Assembly (NCBI GenBank): GCA_946406115.1 | Contig: OX291555.1 | Coordinates: 12,852,001-12,916,000, forward strand | Direction: 5' to 3' | DNA length: 64,000 nt | DNA from: Apoda limacodes | Lineage: Eukaryota > Arthropoda > Insecta > Lepidoptera > Limacodidae | In this document: piece by piece, positions 12,592-25,310 of the stretch | Position numbering within the stretch: position 1 is the stretch's first letter | Layout: each line of letters begins with the position of its first letter | Made by a program: the position numbers and the translations under genes | The notes under the pieces: generated by a model | Seen by the model: the letters and a program-made list of their open reading frames with translations, nothing else | What the model was told of the DNA's origin: nothing | Database searches by the model: none

Positions 12592-13239
12592 CCCGGCTAA
12601 GTGCGAGTCTGACTTGTGCACAGGGTTCTGTACAAAACTTATAATTTGTAGATAGTTCTTCCTTCATGAGATCAAGTCTGACAGGTTTATGCCTTAATTA
12701 TCGGTTTTTAGATCGGGAATTACCCTATAGGTTTTGCTGTATTTGTGTTACAATTTGCGACAAAAAAAGTACTGATTAGAGAGAGTATTGACTTAGAAGC
12801 TGATTTTTTTACAACTTTAGGTGACCGTAGACTTTATTTTTTGATAATAATTTCAACTTGATACCTTCACGCGTTCTTCGGTAAAAGGGTCTTGAAAGAC
12901 AGATAAATTTTTTTTAATGTGTTATAACTTAAAATTAACAAATTTCGGATTATTTCCTATATTTGTGATTTCGTCAAATTTAATGATTCTAGGACAACCC
13001 CGTAGATTTTGATTTATTTTAAATACTAAAATATTAACCGTATTTCGGCCTCATTTTTTTATTGCGTTGACTTAGAAGCTTGATATTTTTAAAGCTTCAG
13101 GAGACCGTAGACCTTAGTATTTGATATTAATTTCTTGAAAAAATAAGTCTTGACAGACAGACAAACAGGCGGATAGCAAACTTATCCTACTCGTTTATAA
13201 AGGTTCCTTCTTTCCTTTTGAGGTTCGGAACCCTAAAAA
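12592..13239 (+). repeat. 'ccggccaag' family repeat, long version
   Basis: Begins with a variant start (cccggctaagtgcgagtctg, then agggttctgtac) and ends 'ggttcggaaccctaaaaa'. The inside contains 'gaccgtagac' and 'gacagacagacaaacaggcg', shared with the copies at 20930-21470 and 23130-23529. Confidence 0.65.
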
Positions 13240-14306
13240 GCGGTTTTATTTTGTAATTGTGGACCACTGAGGAGGTATAAATAACCTAAGATTAAATACC
13301 ATAAGGTTCAACCGCTAAACCTAAATTTTGTATCGTCTGTCACATGTACGCAAATTTTGGAGAGTTGTAAGTACTGTTATCCTGTGAATACAACGGTAAT
13401 ATTATATTGGTACAAATTGAGAAAAAGAAACGTTTAATGAAAATTCCTATTTTTTTTTTAAATAAACCTATGAACCGATAAAATACCTACCATTTTTGTT
13501 GGCAACATTAAAAATGTCTGGTGGCGGCGCCTGACCCCACTTATGAGATTTTTTTTTTTTTCGTTGCAACGAAACGAAAGCTGTGTACAATATAAATTTA
13601 AATAAAAAATATTAATTTCCGACCTTGTGCTTTAAAGTGCAATTCAGTGTGTACCAATACACTGTTATAGATTTGGACTCAAATTTCCTTTCATACTAGA
13701 AAAACCTAAAACCTATTTAAAAATATAGTCTACCTAAAGTAAAACGCTGACTTTCTAAACCTAAATTTTAATAGAACATCAAACTCGGCTGTATAATATG
13801 GTTCCTTTGCCTCAATTTGTTATATATACGCGCAATTTTGTGTATGTTTGGTTAAGTTTTTTTACGGTTTTATTCTTGATCATAATTATTACTTATTTGT
13901 TGGTTTATCTAAATACTTACTGGTTATCAGAATAATATCAATCTCTCAATTATGTTATTCTTGAAAATATTTGATGACGTAATGAAAAACTGAATGATAA
14001 CAGCGGGTAATATAGGAAATGGGTTTTTTTCTCAAGCCACAACACTATGAATTTTGTACCTAAATAAAAATAATATTAATTTTTCGTGGAAAAAACCCTA
14101 CCACTATGATTTACCTTGAACGTCCAGAAGGCATTTTATCATAAAAAATTTGAGACCATTCTTGGTCGAACGCTGAATGAGAAATGCCTCATCGAATTGC
14201 CGGATCGGCTGGCATTCGGCGAGGGCGCCAATAGATGGTGAGCGGGGGCTCATACATTTTTGCTTACTTTGGCGGTCTATGCTACTGTTCATACTCGCTA
14301 TCGCTG

Positions 14307-14396
14307 TAGCTCGTAGCGCGACAATTTGTAGCTCTGTAATTCGTAGCACCACATTTTGTAGCGCCGAAGCTCGTAGCGCCAAAGTTTGTAGCGCTA
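14307..14396. repeat. 30-base tandem repeat, three copies
   Basis: Three imperfect 30-base units (14307-14336, 14337-14366, 14367-14396) share the pattern 'tcgtagc.c.ac...ttgtagc'. Because 30 is a multiple of three, both strands read as a 10-residue repeat; the minus frame gives repeated LQ..ALRA/LRIT-like units. Flanking sequence (14177-14270) is GC-richer. No gene is recognised. Confidence 0.8.
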
Positions 14397-16399
14397 GTAT
14401 GATTTGTATGACAAATGTTACATACACGTTCTTTTTACAAGCTTTTATTTAGTTTCACCTGTCTCGTGTCTGCAATCAAATCTTGTAAGTTGAATTTGAC
14501 TCACTTCCCGGGTTTATTTTACTTTCACTTAATTTTGCATACACAGGTAAATTGTATGACAGCGGAATATAATAGAGCTGGTCTGTTGATGGAGCCGAAA
14601 GGTGGCCATAAGACCTCTGTAATGAAACGACGCTACCTCATCGAGTTTACGCTTATTTGATTTGACTTCACAAGTACTCTGGTGTTAAACAAAAACCAGG
14701 GTCTGATAAAATTTTGTTTGTAAAAAATCTTGTTTCATATTTGTCTTATTTTGTGAACTCAAAATCAAGGAAACTATAATTATGTCTCAACTAAGAAAGG
14801 CCTCTACGTAAAATATATTTCCATCTCCCTCTTTCTTCCTGATTGTGCATTTCCCTTTTCTTATATGTTGAGCCTAAATCATAGTTTCATCATAGTAAAG
14901 GTGGAGTGTACAGTAATTGGGAAAGGCGGCTTTATAGAAATATTTATATATTCATAGAAAAGTTAGCGAGTATCGACTGCACAAACTAGACGGTACCACG
15001 ATGGACCGTTTCACTTACCATTGATCTTATAAAGCCGGTGCCAAATATAGCTTTTTTACTATTCAAACACTAGTTTAGAGACATACTCTTAGTAAGGAAC
15101 GGTAACTTGAGCAAGTGTATTTTTTGAACAAAACATGTTGTGTACACTTTGCAATTTTGTACACCATTAATACCTCACGTTTTTTCACTAGATACGTGCA
15201 ACAGTAGTACCTAGGTATGTGTTATCCTAATGTTCGCACAGTCTTTACATAGTCATTTAATTGTTCAACATAGTCGCGTGATTTCATTTTTATCATTAGA
15301 AAAAAAAAATAGTCAAGCGTTTGCTAAGCGTAAACGCTTAAAGCTTAAATAGAAACCGCAAGATCTTAATGTGCTTTTAACAAAAATTAAAAAAAAAACA
15401 TTAAATGGCTCAACGATCGATATAGCGTTCACTCTATGAATACTAATTTCTACACACAGACTATTTTATGCTCACGCCTGACAGCTGACACATATTCATG
15501 GTTTACGAGGATGGTGAAGATAGGCTGTCATCCAAATTATGATCATCAGGTTACTCGGGTTACCCTCTGTCGGGATTAAAACCGTGTGGATTTAAATATG
15601 CCCAGGAATAAAAAACGTTATATGTAAAAGGAGGCTAACTACTCGCCTCAATTTGGGTGTCCGTATTCTATATTTTTTTGAAAAAAGTGTCATGATGGCA
15701 TTCATTACTTTTATATTTAACGTTCCTATTATCCGGGTAGTAACAGCTCGTTGTTGTGAATCAGGGTGATCTCTGATGATGACAGTGGACCAGCGGGCCG
15801 GTGAGTCAGTTGGCCGAGCGCCATGCGGGGCAAGTTCACTCTCGACACGAACCTTTGTTTACAACACAGTAAAGTTTGTTGCCCAACTCCCTCTGCCCTC
15901 GTTATAACTGTACACAAATCTAACGAGATTAATAAGTACTTCTATATTATGATTGCAATCTGCAGGCTCCTAGCAAAGCTTTTCAAGATTGAAAGAATTC
16001 GCCGGGTATTTTTTTTTGGGTATTTTACGTTATTTCTTTGAATAATGCAAAGCTGATATGAATAACACTATGACGATATTTTTTCTTAAGTACTTACGTC
16101 TTTATCTTTATTGTACAATAAATTTCACAGAATACACGGCAGGATATTTAATAAATAGCGTACAAAGGTAAGCTTATCTCTAATGAGAGATTTCAGACAA
16201 AATAATATTTCAATTTTATTATATAAAATATAATTTCAAATTTATATATATACTGTGAAAGGAAATATAGAGCCTAAATTGAAATGGGAGGAAGTATCCA
16301 GAATATTAATAAAAAAAGGAATGAAACTTTATGGTTAAAAAAATTAACTAATTAAAAAACCAACTGCGATGCTTTTTTACTGTGACTTGATACTAAAAA

Positions 16400-16546
16400 A
16401 TGTACAATACGCGTAGTATACAACACACAAACTTTACAAAACGCAAAATTTACAATAGGCGTAATATACAACAAACAAACTTTATAATACGCAAAATTTA
16501 CAATAGGCGTAATATACAACACACAAACTTTACAATACGCAAAATA
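16400..16546. repeat. 48-base tandem repeat, three copies
   Basis: Units start near 16401, 16449 and 16497, each with 'caata(g/c)gcgta.tatacaac' followed by 'aca.acaaactttac'. The units differ at several positions, so the array is not very recent. Confidence 0.8.
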
Positions 16547-16669
16547 TAAAGGTGGGTGATATAAAGAAATCTGTTTCTACAAACAATGACACCTACTCGC
16601 AGACCTACGAGTAAAAAAAAATATTTTTTTTAATCTATCTTTCATGGAACTCAATTTTATGCCAATTTA

Positions 16670-16830
16670 AAAATATTTGGATTTAACATATTGAGAATCA
16701 ACTTAATGAGAATCCAACTTTCACAAAATTTAACTTATTTGTAATTCAACATATTGACATTCAACTTAATGGCAATACAACTTTAGAAATTTTAACATAA
16801 CGGGAGTTCAACATAATGGTCTTCAAGGGT
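16670..16830. repeat. Short phased repeats of 'aacatattga...attc' type
   Basis: The motif 'tTaacaTaatg' or 'caacttaatg' recurs roughly every 17-24 bases (for example near 16685, 16703, 16730, 16747, 16765, 16795, 16811), alternating with 'attcaa'. It is a degenerate short-period array with no coding sense. Confidence 0.55.
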
Positions 16831-17455
16831 CTCCAGGAAATAAGAATTCAGCGTTCTTTAGGATATACTAGGGAAGCGTGTCGGTAATAAATTAAAGTTG
16901 GTAAATAAAGCACATTATAAAAAAGTTTTATACTGTGCAAATTTTTGCTTATGCGAATCGGAAGCCATTTTAACTATAATGTTCGTGTAAATAATAAATA
17001 AATAAATACAGGAATTGACTTAGTTATTTACACAATAAAGAACAGAAAAAAGGCTAGTGTTAAACACATTTTAACTTAGTTTTGACATTTTTATCATTTT
17101 TAAATTCATCGAAATTCAATTTAGTATTTTTGCTTACAATGGGATATTAACAATGGATATGTTTTTCCAATGTTGAGCAAAATCTAATTGCAATTAACAA
17201 TTATTGTTTTGCTAATTGTGACAGCAGCAATTTACAATCAATTAATCGTTGATTGCGATAGCATCAATTAAGTTACTGTTAATTTGTGACTGCAAATTAT
17301 TTTTATTTATTTCTAATGTCTCAGTCTCTTTTTTTCTAAGTTAGAAAATTTTGCGGTAGCTTTCTATACATTAAACTGAGGGATAGAAAATTCTTTTTTT
17401 GGTCAGCGCTGGAGTCATCGTGTTAGTTTTTTTTGGGTAGGGCTATATTTATATA

Positions 17456-17663
17456 CTAGCTTTTGCTCGCGGTTACAGCTGCCCTAAATTTGGTTATCGC
17501 TGTAGGATTTCAATTTGAATAGTTATAAATTATTATAGATAAAAATCCTACTCACACTTGAAGTTTTCAAGTAGCCTATGTCCTTTTCCGGGACTCAAAC
17601 TATCTCCATGATAAATTTCATCCTAATTGTTACAGCGGTTTAAGCGTGAAATATTAGTATGGA
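17456..17663 (-). mobile_element. Non-autonomous Helitron, minus orientation
   Basis: Read on the minus strand it starts TCCATACTAATAT and ends with 'gcgagcaaaagCTAG'. It is flanked by A at its 5' side and T at its 3' side. Inside are 'aaaccgctgtaac' and 'aggctacttgaaaac', typical of this lepidopteran group. Length 208 bases. Confidence 0.75.
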
Positions 17664-18040
17664 TAGCGGACCCGGCAAACGTTGTCCTGCCCGGAAAAGC
17701 AACGCCACATGCAATGATATTTTAAATTTCAAACAACCAAATTGTGAATTCTAACCATCCAGGAACCTATTGATATAATCAGACAAAATTTTACCCAAAG
17801 CGTTCCAGCCGTATACAAGGATTAGGGGACAAACACACGTACAAAGGAATTATGCGTAAAAAGAAAACCGACTTACACTTGACGTTTTCATGTAGCCTAT
17901 GTCCCTTCCCGGGACTCAGACTATCTCCATACCAAATTCCATCTTAATCCGTACAGTGTTTTAAGGGTGAAGAGGTAAGCGTGGATAGGCAGACAGATAA
18001 ACAGATAGAGTTACTTTTCCATTTATAATATTAGTATGGA
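17664..18040 (-). mobile_element. Second, partial Helitron-like copy
   Basis: Bases 17870-18040 repeat the body of the preceding element (tagcctatgtcccttcccgg and 'ataatattagtatgga' at the right end). The left part holds 'cggacccggcaaacgttgtc', also a common lepidopteran repeat phrase. The 3' CTAG end is missing, so this copy is truncated or rearranged. Confidence 0.6.
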
Positions 18041-18189
18041 AGTATGGCTTATATTATAAATGCAACTGAGGTTTCTAAAAGAATATCTGCAATGTATATT
18101 TTGCGAGTTAATAGCTTTAAAAATTAATAAATTGTTTCTTCTCATTTTTTTAAATTTGTACCAAGATTATCTAGTAAATAAATAGTAAA

Positions 18190-19097
18190 TATTTGATCAG
18201 TCTTTGACCTGGAGACCTCAGCTTAAAGAAATCAGCAGAAAAATGTTTGCTACATCAAAATCTTTACAAAGGTTGCGTAACTTTTTACCCATCTCCACAA
18301 AAATTGATCTTGCCAAATCTTTACTCTTTCCAATACTTGACTATGCTGATGCTAGCTATCCTGATCTTAGTGAGGAGCAACTTACTAAACTTGAGCGACT
18401 TCAAAATTTATGTATCAGATTTATATTTGGCCTACGCAAATTTGATCACATTTCCGAGTTCCGATCAAAGCTCAAGTGGCTCCCAATTCGTCTTCGCAGG
18501 AATACACATATTTTATTTCTTCTGTACAACGTCCTGTTCAATCCGTCAACACCTCATTATTTCAAAAATAAATTTCAATTCCATGGTTCTGCAATAACGC
18601 GAGAATCGACTAATTTATTATTAAAAACGCTAACACACCATTCACAATCATATAGCAACTTTTTTGTTGTGAAATCAATCAGACTTTGGAACTCTTTACC
18701 TTTGCAAATACGAGTCAACTCAAGTCAATCAAAAAACTTACATTTTCACATTTTTTAAAAACTTAAGCTGTTCGCTTATATATGTATTTGTATATATTTA
18801 ATTTATGTTTTATATAGGAATGTATGTATATGTATCTATATATTTTTATATACTTTTTATTTCTAAAGTATTATATATTTATTTATACTATGTATGTACT
18901 AATAATAAATTTTTAAGTCTCGTCCTTGAGATATGCACACCTTACTCAATTTTCTTGTTTTTATAATTTCCCTACCCAAAGTCTGGGAGAAATCGCTTAG
19001 TTAGCGATAAGACCGCCTTATTGTACTTTTTTTTCGTTATTTTATAGATTTAAATGTATGTCTAACTGTGCAATAAAGAATATTATTATTATTATTA
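18190..19097 (+). mobile_element. 5'-truncated non-LTR retrotransposon (CR1/Jockey-like LINE)
   Basis: The element begins abruptly near 18190 inside the reverse-transcriptase ORF, has an open C-terminal reading frame to 18758, a 3' UTR containing 'gagaaatcgcttagttagcg' and 'ataagaccgcc', an AATAAA-like signal (aataaagaa, 19070) and ends in a short (ATT)n tail at about 19082-19097. Truncation at the 5' end and a simple-repeat tail are hallmarks of target-primed LINE insertion. Clade assignment is from remembered similarity only. Confidence 0.8.
18204..18758 (+). pseudogene. LINE reverse-transcriptase C-terminal fragment
   Basis: About 184 residues are open. They match the C-terminal region after the RT catalytic core in CR1/Jockey-like LINEs: 'LLFPILDYADASYPDL', then 'LERLQNLCIRFIFGLRKFDH', 'LKWLPIRLRRN' and near the end 'VKSIRLWNSLPLQIR'. 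The endonuclease domain and the RT core with its catalytic aspartates are absent because the element is 5'-truncated, so this cannot make an active enzyme. There is no meaningful start codon; the frame opens at the truncation point. The lack of stops and frameshifts over 550 bases suggests that the insertion is fairly recent. Confidence 0.8.
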
Positions 19098-19289
19098 ACT
19101 AGAAGTTTTCTTGAAACGTAAACTTGGAAAGTTAAACATTATCTTAAAACAAAATTTTATTGAGTAAGTCATCTCCGAGGCGAAATTACCCATCATACTG
19201 CGCAGGCTAGCGCAGTTTGTACTTAGTGCGAAAAAAATAGAAAAAAACAATTTTCTAGAAATGAGACCCATCTAGATCAATTTTTACCT

Positions 19290-19305
19290 CCCCCCCCCCC
19301 CCCCT
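19290..19305. repeat. Poly(C) run of 16
   Basis: Uninterrupted cytosines follow 'tttttacct'. Such runs are prone to sequencing and replication slippage, so the length is uncertain. Confidence 0.85.
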
Positions 19306-19800
19306 AAAATACCCACGGTATTTTATTTTATGACCATAATATATACTATAATAATGACGGACAGAGAAACGAACAGACAACGAAGTCGATTCTCCTTTTG
19401 AACTTTCACTGGATCCCTAAAAGTATTATTTAAAATATAGACATCTTAAAGAAACATAGTAAAAAAATCGGCAAAAAATTTAAACTATAAAATATTCGAA
19501 CAGCGAAGTAAACATGAGGAGTGAGTATTGTGCACCTGGTGCTCGTGCGGCCGACCTCAAATAGTAATGTTTGTAGATCTAAGTCCGGACCGATCCGGGA
19601 TCTATTCCTGCACGCGGTTGCACAACACTAAACACTAGCTATCATCTTAATACGTACCGACAGAAAATAAATTGTATTTTATATCGAATCAGAATCAAAT
19701 TGTTCACTGAATCAAAAAATACAGCTTTAATAAAAAAGAGAATAATTTGTAGAATATGTTTACAAGTGCAAATTATAAATTTAATTGATTTATATTATCT

Positions 19801-20090
19801 TTTTTAACCGACTTCAAAACAAAACGCGATTTTAAATTCGACCCGTATGTATGTAGGTATTATTGTTGGAATTGTACCATATCGTTTACGTTAGTTGATG
19901 TGGGTATTTAAACAGATGTGCCAAATTTCATATACGTATGTATGTTTGTCAACGTTTTTCTCAGCAACTAGAAATAATATTTTTATTTGATTAAATTTCA
20001 TTCAACTTAGGGAACTGTGCAAGTTTCATCTAAATTAATTCACCTAACATATGTTAGGTGTGTACCAATCACTAGAAAAAGTCGGTTTAA
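19801..20090. repeat. Repeat bounded by inverted 'aaccgacttc' ends, with a 20-base palindrome
   Basis: The left end reads tttttaaccgacttcaaaac and the right end 'gaaaaagtcggtttaa', an inverted match of the first dozen bases. A perfect palindrome, CACCTAACATATGTTAGGTG, lies at 20041-20060 near the right end. Related 'aaccgact' starts occur at 36448 and 42140. Confidence 0.55.
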
Positions 20091-20929
20091 CATAATAAAA
20101 AAAAAAAACATTAATCCGCATTCAATCAATTCAAATTCAAAAATTCCACTAAAGATAAAAGAATAGCTTTTTGACGCCGGCATACAGACAAAACGTGTTC
20201 TCTTGGCCTTGTCGTCGAATACCAATTTTAGCAATGGCATTTCTAAGCCAGTGGCTGGACAAGCACCCACATCATAATGTGGCTTTTCTGATCAACCTCT
20301 TTAGTCCTGACTCCTGCGTGCCTGGATGCTGGCAATAAACCAGCATTGTAATTAATTTGTACAGCAAATTGTTGTGTATTTCTCCTGACGATTCAAAAGT
20401 GTTTCTAGAAATTAATTTGAATAAAAAGAATTTAAATTTGAAGTGGTGAGCCCATCAAACTGCTCTGATACTGGCATTATAATAACTAAGGTGGCTTTGT
20501 TAATGTCCTTTATATAAATAAAATAATAGCTTCTTATTTTACCGTCCGCAAACACAGTAAAAATATTTATTGGATGTGTCATATTTTGCTGTCTGTACTC
20601 ACAAAGTGTAACGACACGTGTCATTATTTATTTTCAATTCAATATCTGGAAGCCAGAGTCGAATAAATAGCCGGCAGGAACTAATAACAAATCAAAGCGA
20701 TTACTGGTAAGTCAAAACTAAAATAGTAGGCACCTATAAAATTGATATTATCTAATAATCTGAATTTTTTTTAAAAAAAATTTAAGCAAATTCGAAACGA
20801 AGAGTTAAAAAATACTCATATGGTGTGAAATGTTTATATATTTTTTTTAGCAACAATGTAGAAGACACAAAGTCAATGTTAAAAAGAGACTCAACAACAC
20901 AGGCTACACCTAGTGTAGGTTGGAAACAT

Positions 20930-21470
20930 TGTGATGTGATATCTTGCATTTTGCAAAATTTCATGATTCTAGGTCAACGGGAAGTATCTCATTTATTTAT
21001 GTCACAATATGCGAAAAAACTGACCGTATTTTGGGCATATTTTTTTATTACATTCATTCAGAATAGATTTTTTTAAACTTTAAGTGACCGTAGACTTAAG
21101 TATTTGATTTTAATTTTAACTCAATACCTCCACGTGTTCTTGAGTAAAAGGGTCTTGTCTCACAAACTTTTTTTAAATGTGTTACAAATTAACGAATTGA
21201 GCATTTTTCCTATATTTGTGATTTAAAACCTTGCTTCGTGTCAAATTTTATGATTCCAGGACAACAAGATTTAAGGGTTTTGATTTATTTGTGAATGCCA
21301 AAATATGCGACAGCTTCAAGGGACCGTAGACCTTTGTATATGATATTAATTTCAACTTGATACCCTCTTGCGTTCCTGAAAAAAAAAAATACTTGAGAGG
21401 CAGACAGACGGACTCCGAAGTGATCCTATGGGTGTTCCTTTTTTCCTTTTGAGGTACGGAACCCCAAAAA
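20930..21470 (+). repeat. 'ccggccaag' family repeat, 5' part missing
   Basis: The 3' part 'gaccgtagac', 'cagacagacggactccgaag' and 'ggtacggaaccccaaaaa' matches the copies at 12592 and 23130. The characteristic start is not present. It contains two internal similar blocks (around 21080 and 21310), suggesting internal duplication. Confidence 0.55.
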
Positions 21471-23129
21471 TTACAATATTCACAAAATTGTCAGCTTTAA
21501 TTGTTTTAATATTATGTTATTTATTTAGAAAAGATTACCTACATAACAAAGTTTAATGTGAAACCATTTATACTTTGATGCAGTTTATGTGTCCGGCAGT
21601 GTATGCCAATTATATCCTTGGAATACAGACATTTCAGAAATATACGCATTCCTTAGGTAATTTCACATTTTCTACACTACGCAATATATTTGGCACCTTC
21701 ACACTCCACAGAGTATGACGTCTTTGGCTAAATTAATAAATTTATTTACTACAAAAAATAATACGAGCGAGTAATACAGGAGTCAAACTACGATTTGGTT
21801 GGGGAATGTTTGATAAAGCTAAGCGGCCTATGGGAAAATGTTTGTTATGGAGTGAATAACACCATAGTAGATTTTATTCCTCTGATATTTAGTGGATCCC
21901 GATTTAAAATGCCAAAAAAGTGTATTTTTAAACAGACAGCAATAGTAAAATTTTATAATCGATTTTCAAATATCAAACATCACTATCAGTCTGTTCAAAA
22001 TGTTGTCTGGTTATATTCATAAACATTTTTCTCGTAATAAAAATTTAAATAAATGCCGCTGTTTATTCGGCAATTTTCAACTGATTTTAAAGAAATTTTC
22101 GCTGAATATTGTTACATCGTTGATAAGTATCTCAATTTATGCTCAAAACTTGGCGGCAATAACGTATTTGGAGAAGTATTCGACCTCCTAAAACTTTTGT
22201 CAAAATCATTGTACAGAATTGGGGTTGGGCAGAAAAATAACTCATTCCATGTTATTTTAATGTAAATAAACAACAATTGTAGCTTTATTTATTAGATACG
22301 GGCGTTTTTAGCCACGTTTAATAAAAAAAGGGGGTAACCCTTTTATTTATTATACGGACATATAAAATCCGTGACCGCTTACCATCAGGTGTATCATTGT
22401 TGTAATAAGGCACGTCGATTCCTTATAAGGTTCATTTCAAACATTCATTTTTCTATTACTTGAAACCTAGAAGCACAGGACACAATAACCGGTAAGCGAA
22501 AAATAGGCAAATTACTGTACCGGGCCAATATTGTGCCAAAGCCCTGCACTGTTGCACAATGACCTGTCCCATATTCGTCTAGCGCAATGCAATTCGGGAC
22601 ACGGCACATAATAAATGGCGCAGCGACAACAGACGGAAAGATCCAAAAGATGTGCTGTAGCCGAATACAGATTATATGTGTGTATATCCGCGGATACTGG
22701 TACGGATCTTTCATTTTATACTGCAAAATTTTAGTGCGTAATTTAGTCTATGTACAACTAGTATACTGGCACGGCGAGCGTCTATAGTTTTAATATGTTT
22801 ATAGTCACGTTAGTATGTAATTTTGTATTACGAGAGTAAACTGGAGTATGTAGTATTCTATTCATTCCGGCGAGTGTATTCGATTAATTCGATTTGTGAT
22901 TTGCAAAATGTGAGTTCAAAATAGTTTACGAATGTATGAAAATATTTAACTTAAGTAAACTAAGAAAAGTGGAAAATTCAAAAATTATCAGATTAGTTAT
23001 TTTCACAAAGGCAAAAGAACTATAGGTAGATCATTAAAAACCTGTCAAAATCCGAAAGAACATGATTATTTGTTACTCACATAAAAATTTAAGTAGTAGA
23101 AGACCCATTTCAAAACTAATAAAAAAAAA

Positions 23130-23529
23130 CCGGCCAAATGCGAGTCTGGGTCGAGGGTTCCGTGCAAACTTATTATATGTTGTTGTATATTAAAAAATAT
23201 TTTTATTATATGATGTATCTAAAGAGATTCAGATTCAAGATTCTGAGTTCACGAGAAAGTACCCTGTAGGTTTTGATTCCCTTGCGAGTTTCGAAATTTT
23301 GCGGAAATTTGCGGCATAAACGGCTGTATGTTTTGATTGCGTCGGCTTAGAAGTATAATTTTTTCACAGCTCCAAGGGACAGTAGACCTGAGTATTTGAT
23401 ATGAATTTTAGCTTGATACCTCTACGCGTTCCTGACAAAAAGGGTCTTGACAGACGGACATACGGACGGACAACAAAGTGATCCTATAAGGGTTCCGTTT
23501 TTTCCTTTTGAGGTAAGGAACCCTAAAAA
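23130..23529 (+). repeat. 'ccggccaag' family repeat, full length
   Basis: Starts 'ccggccaaatgcgagtctgg' followed by 'agggttccgtgc' and ends 'ggtaaggaaccctaaaaa'. A '(ga)cagacggacatacggacgga' stretch lies near the 3' end. Confidence 0.65.
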
Positions 23530-23745
23530 TTAGTGCGATGTGTGTTCAGCGGATAACGGCGGTTACTGATATGCATATCAGGCACATATCTAGTAGGTAT
23601 ACACAAACTGACACACATTACACTTAATGTAAGTGAACCAATTACACATACAACTCATAATGATAGGATTCTAAGCTTGAACACACAATTTTAAGTACAA
23701 CACTTAACTCTTTTAATTCATCTTCAAATTATATAACAAGTGGAA

Positions 23746-24268
23746 TCTATACTAATATCATAAAGAGGAAAGATTTAATTGTTTGTTTGTTTGTATTGAA
23801 CAGGCTCCGAAACTACTGGACCGATTTGAAAAATTTGTTACCATTAGAAGCCGGCATTATTCCTGATGAAAATAGGCTACTTTTTACCGGGGGAAAATGC
23901 TTCATTTCTACCGGAAAACGTTATTACCCGTACAACGGGTAGTAAGAATTATCCTTCCGTACTTATCTTTTTCACATAACGTCTAAACGGCTGAACTGAT
24001 TAGGATAAAATTTTGTATGGGTATTTCGATGGTTTCCTGGATGATTTAAAAATACAATTGGACCTGGTAGGTGGCGCTGCTGTCGGTATGTCAACTACTA
24101 AACGGCTTGACCGATTGGGTTGAAATTTTGTATCTGTATTACTATGGTTTCATAGAAACGAATGTATTATTCTATTAAAGAGGAAAGATTTGATTGTTTG
24201 TTTTTTTTTCTATAATTGAGGAGTTGCAGTAAGAACCTACGCCGATATCGAAATTTAGGGCGGGCTAG
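23746..24268 (+). mobile_element. Non-autonomous Helitron with internal duplication
   Basis: Starts TCTATACTAATATCATAAAG at 23746 after an A and ends 'ttagggcgggCTAG' at 24265-24268 before a T. The 5' motif 'aaagaggaaagattt.attgtttgttt' reappears near 24176, and 'aaacggctgaactgat' and 'aaacggcttgaccgat' are also similar, so the element is composite or partly duplicated. No protein is encoded. Confidence 0.75.
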
Positions 24269-25196
24269 TAAAAAATAAAATACAATCCGTCATTCATAAA
24301 CCAATTTCTTTAATATTATAATTTGAAATCAAAAAGAATTCCAAAATTTTAAGTTTTTTTAAAAAGGCATGAGTATTTACTGACGGTGTTATATATATAA
24401 AAAAAAAGGTTTTCGGTACGGTCCTAAAACCACTAAAATCCTACAAGTTTCTTTGAAAAGTCACAGAAACTTCAATTCTAATCCGGTCCCAAAAAATATA
24501 TAAATTAACACCTCTGAAAAATCATTTCTTCACTAGTAATGTTCTTTTAGTATATTATATTACAAATCGTAATAAGTTTCGTTAAAATCTGATAACCTTA
24601 TTAACTTTGCCAACAACCCTATCAATTTTTGATAGCACTATCTGGAAAGAACCCGCTGTCAGTAACAAGTTTTACTATAGTATTATGTACAAAATGTATT
24701 CAGAATGGTATAAGCGCACCGTTGTTGTTCACTAGCACATTTTTTTTATAATTAAAACACATTTATTTTTTAGCACTTTCTTCAACTACGTAAATGTACG
24801 TTTTTCATAAAATTACAGCCTCCGACTGTGTAGTCATATCACAATAGGCGTTAAGACAAGTCTTAGAGGCCTTATAGCCGGTTTGAAACCTCTGACAAAC
24901 GTCCGCAAATTCTCACTAGGCCAGCAACGTAGACAATGGCCTAAGCTTACCTCTCCAAGGGGTGGCATGTACACCTGCAGTAGGACTTACAACGGCTAAG
25001 GCAACAAGGAACAGCCTTCGGACTCTTTTCCAAGTAACGACTTAATATTATTAGTTTCCGGTCACCTGGATATACATTTTTAAATAAAGAGAAGACAGTA
25101 AGAATTCAGGATAAAATTCAAAGGAAATGAGTGACATGACATGACGACGGTAGTCTTAAATTGTATATAGGCTAGCAGACATAATTCAGGTGCGCG

Positions 25197-25310
25197 TTAC
25201 TGTTGGGCCGTGTTGTATGCTTGCATATCGGCAGGGGCTGATGACGGAAGTTCGCAAATAGATTCTGGTGCAGCGCCACGACACTCCTTGACGCCGCACA
25301 TTCCTATATA
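25197..25310 (-). other. Weak candidate terminal exon
   Basis: On the minus strand a possible acceptor (aaaggcag at 25311) is followed by an open frame with ATG at 25301 and stop TAA at 25197-25199, giving a 34-residue peptide MCGVKECRGAAPESICELPS then SAPADMQAYNTAQQ. The block is GC-richer than its surroundings. A second frame is also open, which weakens the case, and no partner exon was found. It could equally be a non-coding GC-rich patch. Confidence 0.2.

Noticed and set aside
15729..15917. GC-richer block with 'gtgagtcagttggccgagcg', A-box-like
   Set aside because: No matching B-box at the required distance and no tRNA fold, so neither a tRNA gene nor a SINE can be supported.
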